From: Cyclostephanos tholiformis
Lineage: Eukaryota > Bacillariophyta > Thalassiosirophyceae > Thalassiosirales > Thalassiosiraceae
DNA: 13,485 bases
Assembly: GCA_036939975.1 (NCBI GenBank)
Contig: JALLPB010001033.1
Location: 1 to 13,485 of the forward strand
Direction of reading: 5' to 3'
Part shown: positions 1 through 6,994 of the stretch, piece after piece
Position numbering within the stretch: the first letter of the stretch is position 1
How the letters are laid out: every line of letters starts with the position of its first letter
Position numbers and translations under genes: made by a program
The notes under the pieces: model-generated
The model's input: the letters and a program-made list of their open reading frames with translations, nothing else
What the model was told of the DNA's origin: nothing
Databases searched by the model: none

Positions 1-191
1 TTCCTACGTACATGGCTGGTATCAGACAGACCACCACCTCAGAATTCCTAGAGGATCTATAGAAGTCTATAGACATCTCTAGAGCGAATTCACCCTAGAT
101 TGTCTCCTAGGTAGTTCATTTCTAATGCTCATAATTTTACTCTACCATTTTCGATTCACAGCTATTTTTCAACCTTTTTCTAGACTCGGAT
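1..191. other. Leader before the pogo-type transposase, possible splice acceptor
   Basis: No gene is recognised here. The reading frame of the downstream transposase is open back to position 135, after a TAA at 132-134, but contains no ATG. A pyrimidine-rich stretch followed by TTCACAG ends at about 161 and resembles a 3' splice site. The missing N-terminal part of the transposase could therefore lie in an upstream exon outside the window, or the start could simply be lost. The splice-site reading is inference only. Confidence 0.3.
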
Positions 192-1197
192 TTGCACATT
201 CCTACCCGTCGTGCTTCATCTCTGGTTGGGGAAAAAGGGCTTAATTCAGTGATTGACGAAGCGCTGCTCTGCTATGTTTCCCAGCAGCATGAGCAGGGGT
301 TCGTCATCGACATGCTGAAGATTGTCTTGTGTGCGTCCTTCCTGTTCCCTGGGTTCCACGAGAAGTCCTTCACTGCATGCTGTAGCGCAGTGAAGCGCTG
401 GCTCATGGCCCATTCAATGCGCTATCGAATGGGCACACATACATCGCAGTACCCTCCCGCCGAAGTAGCGAGCAAAGCGCTTGACTACATCATTTATATG
501 CGCCGCATTGTTGCCAGCAGCAATTGCGACCGGCGTTTCATCCTCAACATGGATCAAACGCCGGTCTATTTTGCAATGAGCGCAAAGCGAACGCTAGAGC
601 TCATTGGCAAAAAAACCATCCACATCCGCACGACGATGGACAACACGAAACGTGTGACCGTCGCGGTGATGATTGTGGCAGATGGTATGCAGCTCCCATC
701 AATGATTATTTTTAAGGGGGCACCAAACGGAAGGATCGCGAGGACGGAGTTTGCGTCCTACCCAGCAACCAACCATTATCGCTGCCAGGAAAATGCCTGG
801 ATGGATGAAGCGGTAATGCTGGCATGTGTTAATGAGGCCCTTGTGCCGTATGTCGCAACGGCGCTGGACCACATTGTTCCACTCCTCATCCTGGACAGCT
901 ATCACTCCCATATGATGGGATCCATTGTCCAGCGGATCCAGGAGCTCAGGGTTGAGGTGCAGTACATCCCTGTTGGCTGCACCTCCTTCTGCGAGCCTGT
1001 CAATGTCGGCTTCAACAAACCATTCAAGGATAGTGTCTGACAAGCATGGCACAATTGGATGATGGCAGAAGCCAACAAGGCTCGACGTAGCAACGTGGGT
1101 TGCGAACACGATGGAGGAGATGAAGAGGAAGGGGGGGATCATCCGCAACGCATGGAAGAAGACGGACTATGAATGGTTTGCGAATGCGAAGGAGTAA
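192..1197 (+). pseudogene. Decayed pogo/Tigger-type (DDE_1) transposase
   Basis: This is a cut-and-paste transposase of the pogo branch of Tc1/mariner, with a CENP-B-like DNA-binding region before a DDE catalytic core. A helix-rich N-terminal segment (about residues 35-105, counted from 192) fits the CENP-B-type helix-turn-helix. The first catalytic Asp is in NMDQTPVYF (D121) and the second in LLILDSYHSH (D235). The third is expected in the block EPVNVGFNKPFK but is Asn (codon 1002-1004). A TGA at 1038-1040 cuts the frame. After it, coding sense continues through HNWMMAEA, then moves to another frame near 1080-1090 and ends with IIRNAWKKTDYEWF and a TAA at 1195-1197. The frame is open before 192 with no ATG, so the true start is not visible. 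No inverted repeats were found. It is almost certainly inactive. Confidence 0.85.
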
Positions 1198-1202
1198 ATA
1201 AA
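1197..1202 (+). promoter_or_regulatory. Possible polyadenylation signal AATAAA
   Basis: AATAAA overlaps the final TAA of the decayed pogo-type transposase and leads into very A/T-rich sequence. Its position fits a 3'-end signal for that gene. The motif is short and the region A/T-rich, so chance occurrence is possible. Confidence 0.35.
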
Positions 1203-1478
1203 ATTTTATTCTTTTATTAATTTATTCGTTATTACTATACACATTATATTTTATTGACATCGCATTAAATAGTAGGCATTAATTCTACGTTTATTTTTAT
1301 TCATTGTGACGGTGTGGAAACTTTCCTAGGAAGGTTGGCTTTCTGATTTCTCGTTTTTTTTTCCTATGCTTGTTCAGGTTCCTTTCTGAATATAATCGCT
1401 GGATAGCCCAATAGCCATATGGGCGGTAATTTTTGCATGGCAGGAGCATTTTTGGAGGCCTCTCTGCAGGGATCATAA
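1203..1478. other. A/T-rich intergenic stretch, no gene seen
   Basis: This stretch lies between the pogo remnant and the small ORF that ends at 1895. It is A/T-rich to about 1310 and mixed after that. It contains an 18-nt near-palindrome at 1319-1336 centred on CCTAGG. The minus-strand open frames across 1297-1641 show no recognisable motif and I treat them as chance frames. One end of the Harbinger or pogo element probably lies here, but I could not identify an inverted repeat. Confidence 0.4.
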
Positions 1479-1895
1479 AAAAATAAGAGGCACAAACATA
1501 CACAAGAGGTGAAGAACATACAAGAGGCAAGAGCATGGTTCCGACTCTCGTCGATCTCTCCATTCCAATGCACTGCTGAAATAGGTCCAGGACTAACTCG
1601 TGCTTCTCTCCGTGATGACGAGCGCAATGACACTCCGGCAAGGAGAGAGAGGGATTGGATTGTTGAGAATTATGGAACGGAGCGTCAGCATGCAGAGGAT
1701 TTGATGTTGTCGTCTAAGGCGCAGTTGATGACACAGACAATTGATTCTGGTACAATCGATCTAACATTGTTAGCACAGTTTAAGGATTTATATGTCAGTG
1801 TACAGAACAGAATTCATGGAGGTCAAGGTCAAGCAGACTTTGATCAGACAGCGCATGACCTTCTGTCCAAGCTACCATTTTTGAAGAAGCGCTGA
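1479..1895 (+). CDS. Hypothetical small protein, possible Harbinger accessory ORF
   Basis: I do not recognise this protein. The frame opens after a TAA at 1476-1478, has no early ATG (GTG at 1509 is the first alternative start), and ends with TGA at 1893-1895. This leaves about 130 codons. The C-terminal 60 residues are charged and probably helical (RRERDWIVENYG, then LLAQFKDLYVSVQNRI) and end in the basic LPFLKKR. It points tail-to-tail at the Harbinger transposase, with under 100 nt between the two stops. Harbinger elements typically carry a second gene for a Myb/SANT-like DNA-binding protein, and this could be its C-terminal end. No Myb tryptophan pattern is visible, so this is inference from position. 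It may be truncated at its 5' end or spliced. Confidence 0.35.
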   Translation, partial: KNKRHKHTQEVKNIQEARAWFRLSSISPFQCTAEIGPGLTRASLRDDERNDTPARRERDWIVENYGTERQHAEDLMLSSKAQLMTQTIDSGTIDLTLLAQFKDLYVSVQNRIHGGQGQADFDQTAHDLLSKLPFLKKR

Positions 1896-1940
1896 CTTGA
1901 GGGGGGAGGCAGTAATTAAACGTAAATGGAAGTTTAAGAT

Positions 1941-2001
1941 ATTAAGTGACATTTTAATAGGTTCAAGTGACATTTAAATGGGAGTCGAAAATTAAGTGAC
2001 A
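1941..2001. repeat. Three AAGTGACA-containing repeats between convergent genes
   Basis: AAGTGACA occurs at 1944-1951, 1965-1972 and 1994-2001. The first two sit in adjacent 21-nt units (1941-1961 and 1962-1982) that match at 17 of 21 positions. The 11-mer ATTAAGTGACA occurs at 1941 and again at 1991. The last copy contains the complement of the Harbinger stop codon (TTA, 1992-1994). They may be transposase-binding or subterminal repeats, or a small local duplication. Confidence 0.5.
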
Positions 2002-3104
2002 CAATTCTTTTCACTCCAAACTTTAAGGTGATGAGAAAGTTGCATCCGTTGTTGATCGAACGTCTCTTTCAGACTGTTGGCCCTTGCGCTGCCGGGAACT
2101 GGAAGCATTTCCGATGGACCTTCCAACCACATTCCATCGCTAGCAAGATGCCTTCCATGTTCAAGACGAGGTGGCTTTCCCTCCCGCACCATCTCGCTGA
2201 GCATCATATTGTGTAGTACAGCGCATGTAATGAAAATATCCCCACATTTTTGCATCTCCCTGTATTTGAACCCCTTGTCAAGAGATGACCAACACGCCTT
2301 CATAATCCCAAACACACATTCAACATCCTTGCGAATGCTCTCGATCCTCGTTGAGAAGTAATCCTCAAGTCTATTGTTGGTTTGTGAACGCATGTACGGA
2401 CAAATTGTTGTCAGCCAACAGATGTAACCATTGTTGCATATAACATACACACCAGTGGCAGTGCAAATGGATTCATCTTCTGCATAGTACTGCCAATTAA
2501 CTTTGGATAACCACCCCTCATTGATTGCCCGAATGTTCGGATCTAGCTTCACAACATGCTTGTCATTTTGGCTTCCAAACTGCGGACCAAAAACTCCAAC
2601 AATATGACAATTGAAGTCGCTAATACACTCAAAGGCCAGAAAAGGATACAATTCCTTACCCTTTGCCCAATTATAGTCTCCAGCAGGACAATTTGACCAT
2701 TTCACATGTACAACATCAAGTGATCCAACAGCCCTGGGGAGACCGACCTCTTCGTAGCACTTCATAACTTCACGCAACTCTTCGGGGGTGCGAGGCATGT
2801 AGACGTATTCGTTTGATATACTCGCCATCTTCTCAACAAAAGTCAGGAAAAACCTACTGTGTTCTGTTGCAGATATATGTGTCAACGTTTTCAACTGTTG
2901 AAATGATTGTAGGGTTCCCCCGATCATAGCAAGAGTCCCCATGATGAGAAGTTCTGCCTTCATCTGCAGCCGCTCAAGTTGTCAACAATGATGTGACAAA
3001 CATAGCCAACCCTCAGCGATGAAACAATCCGCAATCTCAACCACCTTGAAAAGAGGCATACAAAACCAAGCCCGGAACATACTTTTGGGATTACATGATA
3101 TGCG
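1992..3104 (-). pseudogene. PIF/Harbinger transposase, C-terminal part (split by LINE)
   Basis: This is the catalytic part of a PIF/Harbinger (DDE_Tnp_4-like) transposase, read on the minus strand and ending in TAA at 1992-1994. Counting from the ATG at 2961-2963: the first Asp is in GSLDVVHVKW (D83), the block FGPQFGSQNDKHVVKLD follows (126-141), then VICNNGYICW (174-183), and the Glu in RKDVECVFGI (E215). The residue expected to be the second catalytic Asp, in an ICDNGY-type block, is Asn here (codon 2433-2435). That ATG is not the true start. The frame continues upstream through QLERLQ, a TGA at 2982-2984, and MPLFKVVEIADCF to the 19-bp repeat at 3086-3104, where the LINE begins. The N-terminal part is at 12981-13465 in the same phase. 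Disrupted, with a TGA and a lost catalytic residue: inactive. Confidence 0.9.
3086..3104. repeat. Left copy of the 19-bp LINE target-site duplication
   Basis: TGGGATTACATGATATGCG is identical to 12980-12998. In this copy it belongs to the Harbinger coding sequence on one side and abuts the LINE 5' end (TCTTTTCGTT) on the other. The outer T may instead be chance identity with the LINE tail, so the true duplication is 18-19 bp. Confidence 0.9.
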
Positions 3105-3371
3105 TCTTTTCGTTCAGATCAGTCACAACCACAACAACACTCTCCAATGGCTAAGGGCAACATCGGACCCCCCTCACTGCCCGCGGATCAAATCAAATAA
3201 AAACATCATCATCAATTACTATTATTATTTAAAGGAATTATCCGGCTCCTTTTACCCCGACATTACTTGGCGTCCGTCCATTATCATCAATAATCACCAT
3301 TTCGCTTTGCACCTCTCTGGTTATAATGCAAACTGGTACCTAGCTACATCTAGAAAAACCCAACAACATTA
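3105..3371 (+). promoter_or_regulatory. 5' leader of the LINE
   Basis: This is non-coding sequence between the left target-site duplication and the ATG of ORF A. It contains short simple-sequence tracts (CATCATCATC, ACTATTATTATT) and is relatively poor in G. By analogy with other LINEs an internal promoter is expected here, but I see no identifiable promoter motif. An open plus-strand frame from 3019 to 3372 crosses the insertion junction and is not credible as a gene. Confidence 0.45.
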
Positions 3372-3710
3372 ATGCGAAGGCGTTCTACCCAACAGCAACA
3401 AAACATTCGACGACAAAAGTGAAAGGAACGAGTGCAGCAACGAGAGCGAGACGCAGCCCACCTTCGAGAGCTTGCAAAGAGACTTGCAACCCGCAAACGA
3501 CGCAGTCTTCGACTAAAGAGGTTGAAAGACGAGGAGGAATACATCGCAACCGGGAAAGGCCCTTCGAGCATCTTGGTCCTCTACGGGGAGGAACGATATA
3601 CTGAAACTGATTCCACCGCCCCAGGCACCTATCCCCACGAGGGTTACGGCCGCATCTTCCGCGACGTCCCCGGCTGGTACGATTCGGACTCTTCTATCAG
3701 TTCACACTAG
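3372..3710 (+). pseudogene. LINE ORF A: small basic/acidic protein with one TGA
   Basis: I do not recognise this protein. An ATG at 3372 opens a frame of 112 codons ending in TAG at 3708-3710, with one internal TGA at 3420-3422. The N-terminal half is strongly basic and probably a long helix (VQQRERDAAHLRELAKRL, then TRKRRSLRLKRLKDEEEY). The second half has hydrophobic and aromatic content (SSILVLYGEERY, YGRIFRDVPGWY) and ends in the acidic DSDSSISSH. The composition looks like real protein rather than a chance frame. The N-terminal basic helix could bind nucleic acid; that is inference. Its distance from ORF1 and its TGA suggest it is an older, decaying reading frame of the LINE. It could also be an upstream exon or upstream ORF. 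Confidence 0.5.
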
Positions 3711-3940
3711 TGTTGCTCAAAGGGAATAGTGCAAATTCCACAAACAAAATACTACCCACAAACCTACCGCCACGAAAATCATTACTCGGACACAGCAATT
3801 ATCCCCAACCAAAGATAAAAAATCCCACATCCCTAATTACCATCTTCACACCCCACAACACCAACCGAAAGCCCCCCACCTCGGCAACCCTTCAATAAAT
3901 TTGAATCAACATCCTTTCCGACATCCAAGAAAGCAATTGA
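3711..3940 (+). other. G-poor, A/C-rich stretch between ORF A and ORF B
   Basis: The plus strand is very poor in G here; 3781-3900 contains 8 G in 120 nt. Two frames are partly open. The frame of ORF A continues past its TAG with two TAA, and the ORF B frame is open from 3710 to a TAA at 3896, then has TGA at 3902 and 3938. Either could be degenerate coding sequence, or the whole stretch could be an unstructured leader for downstream translation. No motif is recognised. Confidence 0.4.
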
Positions 3941-4759
3941 TCGTTACCCAACCGAGTCCATGGTCCACCCTCCAAGAACAATGACGGCCATGGTCCACCC
4001 TCGAAACCCCCCCACGGCGACGATAAAGATGTGCCACCCAAACCCAAAATCTCCCGCTTCCATCCTCCCTGTAATGATACTCGTTACACTCACTGCCATA
4101 ATATGTCATTGCAATCAACTGGAACTTCCACTCCCATTCCTGATCAATCCATCTCTTCGTCTTACCAAGCTTTCTTTCTGTGATTTCATCCACCAACTGG
4201 GATCCTCACTACCATTCCCAGAACCATCTCGTCCGACCAAGCAATTCTTGCGCAATTCAACTGGGCCGTATGCCGCCACGACAAGAAATAACAAGAACGA
4301 CTCCTCCGGTGGAGAGCTCACGATCATCTCCCGTGAGTTGACCGAGTGCTGCACAACAAGCCACGTAGTAGTGCCCACATCTACGTCAAACGTCGCAACG
4401 AGCAATTGCACACGCTTAGCTTTGAAAGACGGTGCTCCTGCATTCTCTTCGGCGAGGAAGGTTATTTTCTCCACGAATCCGAAAAGAAGTATGGACCAAC
4501 ACTCGGTTTCCGTATTGCGGTGCATGTTGACCCAGAAAACCCAGAGAGGATCGTCATCGAGGACTCCTGGGAAAGTGACAGTGACAGTGGAGAAGCAAAC
4601 TGGTGGGACAACGAATACGATCAATCGACAGTCCCCGCCTCTAGCTACCACTCCGACAGCAAGTCCGTGGAAGAAGAACTCTTTAACCAGATCGAGAGCA
4701 ACATCAACAACGGACACGAGAACGAAGAAAACTACGCCGGTATCAAGAAGGAAGAATAA
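3941..4759 (+). pseudogene. LINE ORF B: decayed reading frame just upstream of ORF1
   Basis: I do not recognise this protein. In the frame ending with TAA at 4757-4759, protein-like sequence starts around 3941 and is interrupted by TGA 4181, TAA 4289 and TGA 4334. The last part, 4346-4759, is uninterrupted. It begins proline-rich with a ten-residue repeat (HGPPSKNNDG, then HGPPSKPPHG), continues through IPDQSISSSYQAFF and DQAILAQFNWAVCRHDKK, and reaches a hydrophobic block (CSCILFGEEGYFLHESEKK, LGFRIAVHVDPENPERI). It ends in a highly acidic tail (EDSWESDSDSGEANWWDNEY). The two DNA repeat copies differ only synonymously across the shared HGPPSK codons of this frame, which supports coding. The frame ends 16 nt before the ORF1 ATG. 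The ORF1 frame is also open across this interval, so the choice of frame is not certain. Confidence 0.45.
3958..4002 (+). repeat. 30-nt tandem repeat in LINE ORF B
   Basis: CCATGGTCCACCCTC occurs at 3958-3972 and 3988-4002, a period of 30 nt or ten codons. Over the next bases the copies diverge (CCAAGAACAATGACGG versus GAAACCCCCCCACGG). In the ORF B frame the two substitutions inside the shared Ser-Lys pair are synonymous. In the ORF1 frame the same positions change amino acids. Confidence 0.7.
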
Positions 4760-4775
4760 ACCGAAACCTTTCACC

Positions 4776-6968
4776 ATGAGCATGGTGTCCACACGAGCGC
4801 GTCAGAGCAATAAGGGCTTGGGACAGATCGAAGATTTGCGGTTACAAAATGCAGCTATCAATAACGAGGCAAGGAGAAAAAAGGAAGAGGAGGAGAGAAA
4901 CAAGCGAGCTGAGGCCAAAAAAGATAACAATGAAGTAAGCCAGGCCGTGGCGACTATCACACCAAAAAATCTTCACAACTGGATGGACGGCGGACTCGAG
5001 GATTCCACGGCTCGGGATAGGAACAGCAACACAGAAGAAGAGGAAGACATATCAGCATTGATGGTAATTGAGGGCGACGAAGACAAAGGGCGTGAAGAAG
5101 ATACATCAGGAATGTCCCCCGTCAAAAAGAGGAGTAAAGGCAAGAAACGTACTTCATCCCGCCCCCGAGTAATGCCGCCTGATCTAAATTCATCCGATAA
5201 CAATAAAGCCACTTCCTTTCTAGATGAAATGAAGTACTCATATTCGAGGGTTATTCTTGAGCTGGCAATTGCCCTCAAGAGCAAAAGCATCTTCGAAGAA
5301 TTCACGCAAGCATTGATGGCATTCATCACTAACGCCCAGATGGTAGATCCTAAATTTGTTATCAACCCAATTAGTCCTACGTCTAAAGAGAAAAACATTA
5401 GCAACAAAGGCGAAATCTCATCCAATATGACAAAGCTCGGCACTCACATCAAGATATCTGGGAACGGAAGCGCCTTTAATAAGAAGAAAGTATGGAACAA
5501 TCAGAGCACAGAGCAAAAGAGCAGGAAAACACAGAAAGAGGAATTTCGCGACCCGGTAGTATACTTCTCAATGATAATATCAATGGAGGTAGAACCCTCT
5601 GAGCTGATCAATCGACTCACGCATGAATGGGCATGCCTTAACGGCACGCGCTTACAAGTCAAGGAGTTACAATGGATCAGCAGCGAGACAGTTGTTACCT
5701 TCTTCAAAATGTCAACTTACACCCCAAAAAAGGTTTTGCTCGCTGAACTGACTCGCATCCTATTGGAAACACAGAAAAGAGTTGTAGAGGAATTTAAGGA
5801 TAGACAAGACTTATACGATCTCAACGCTTATGACTTCTCCTTCGACGAGGGGATCAAATATGGAGAGACTCTCCCTTCAATGAATCTAAGAGTGCAGAAC
5901 GCCCTCTTACGTGGGCAAGAAGTTACGGTTTTCAACAAACTAAGTCATCATGCGCAACTAGCACGAAAGAGTTGGCATCTGGAGGTGGACTCCAGGCATG
6001 CAAAGAAAATGAAGGACCTTATCCAGCGAGCCAAAACGTATGGGTGTGTCGAAGAAATGTGGGGGGTGCATGCTCACCTAAGCGAGGTTACGGACGCCTT
6101 GTCAACGGTGCGTGAGGCTAAGCGTCAGGTAGACGTTGCACAAGCTCATACCAACTATCAGCTCTCTATGGTCATGGAGGAACTAAACGGGGTAGTCAAC
6201 GTAGACGAACCCCTTGTAATACTGCACCCGACCACCAATATGGAAGGAGGAACCCTCTCCCTTAGGACAGTGCTGTTAAACTACTTAAAAATGGAGGACG
6301 GCCACCCCATGATCGCAGAGGTGCATCAAGAAGAGATCTGTAAACCTACGCATGTCATAGTACCACAAACCGAAGAGGCGGAGAGAATGATAGGCATGAT
6401 GAATAAAAATCTCCCAGCCTTCATCTATCACATGCTCCTGGAAATCGACTTTACCGAGGACATTATCAACAAGCTGTTGAAGAATTCATGTGAGGCATCT
6501 CTCGTAGCGCAGATTTCACAGTGTAAGTGGGTTTCCAGCACTCGGACGCTCACGACACCTGAAGAGGAAATAAGGGACAAAGCGGTGAAGTCCCTCGAGA
6601 TGGCAGCATGGTTCAAGGATGAATTCGGTTTTCTAAAACGAGGACCTCAGCAAATGCCCGCTCTTCCAATCGACGCACAGTTTGACCTCGGAGCTACGGG
6701 TTCAGTTAAGACTATTCACGATAGGCATCAGCAGCAGCCAGTGTCAATACTGAAAACCTCTACGACGGCCAAGAATGCCTCAACCAAAACAACTAGATGC
6801 GACGCTGTCGACCTCTCCAAGGATGATGACGATGGCAGCCACTCAGGGGACTCCGCATCCCAAACAAGTACATCTTCAGGAGAAGATACGAGCTTGAGCA
6901 ATGAACGGTCGTGCTCCACAACCTCTGACAACAATGAAGAGGAAACGGGCGCGGCCGGGAGCGGATAG
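4776..6968 (+). CDS. LINE ORF1 protein
   Basis: This is an uninterrupted frame of 730 codons ending in TAG, the only fully intact ORF of the LINE. By position it is the nucleic-acid-binding ORF1 protein that packages LINE RNA. I see no RRM, CCHC zinc knuckle or transposase_22 motif. In order it has: a charged helical stretch, probably coiled coil (about residues 16-50, rich in RRKKEEEERNKR); an acidic linker; a basic cluster that could be a nuclear localisation signal (about 116-131, PVKKRSKGKKRTSSRPR); a long helical middle region; and an acidic, Ser-rich tail (about 680-730). I chose the ATG at 4776 because ORF B ends 16 nt upstream and the protein character changes there. The frame is open back to an ATG at 3960, but that extension has the Ser/Thr/Arg-rich look of a shadow frame. 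The protein is long for an ORF1. Confidence 0.75.
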   Translation: MSMVSTRARQSNKGLGQIEDLRLQNAAINNEARRKKEEEERNKRAEAKKDNNEVSQAVATITPKNLHNWMDGGLEDSTARDRNSNTEEEEDISALMVIEGDEDKGREEDTSGMSPVKKRSKGKKRTSSRPRVMPPDLNSSDNNKATSFLDEMKYSYSRVILELAIALKSKSIFEEFTQALMAFITNAQMVDPKFVINPISPTSKEKNISNKGEISSNMTKLGTHIKISGNGSAFNKKKVWNNQSTEQKSRKTQKEEFRDPVVYFSMIISMEVEPSELINRLTHEWACLNGTRLQVKELQWISSETVVTFFKMSTYTPKKVLLAELTRILLETQKRVVEEFKDRQDLYDLNAYDFSFDEGIKYGETLPSMNLRVQNALLRGQEVTVFNKLSHHAQLARKSWHLEVDSRHAKKMKDLIQRAKTYGCVEEMWGVHAHLSEVTDALSTVREAKRQVDVAQAHTNYQLSMVMEELNGVVNVDEPLVILHPTTNMEGGTLSLRTVLLNYLKMEDGHPMIAEVHQEEICKPTHVIVPQTEEAERMIGMMNKNLPAFIYHMLLEIDFTEDIINKLLKNSCEASLVAQISQCKWVSSTRTLTTPEEEIRDKAVKSLEMAAWFKDEFGFLKRGPQQMPALPIDAQFDLGATGSVKTIHDRHQQQPVSILKTSTTAKNASTKTTRCDAVDLSKDDDDGSHSGDSASQTSTSSGEDTSLSNERSCSTTSDNNEEETGAAGSG

Positions 6969-6994
6969 TCAGCATCAGCTACCCCTCCACATCC

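Noticed and set aside
1319..1336. Near-palindrome AACTTTCCTAGGAAGGTT as an element terminus or operator.
   Set aside because: One imperfect 18-nt palindrome with no partner copy elsewhere in the window; chance is likely.
3019..3372. Plus-strand frame of 117 codons.
   Set aside because: It crosses the LINE insertion junction and runs antisense to Harbinger coding sequence for its first part, and its composition is Asn/His-rich low-complexity.
3960..4775. N-terminal extension of ORF1 to the ATG at 3960.
   Set aside because: The extension is Ser/Thr/Arg-rich shadow-like sequence, and the competing frame has better protein character and a repeat with synonymous differences. Kept as an alternative in findings.
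4115..4792. Minus-strand frame of 225 codons.
   Set aside because: It is a shadow of ORF B/ORF1, Val- and Phe-rich as expected for the complement of an A/C-rich strand, with no motif.
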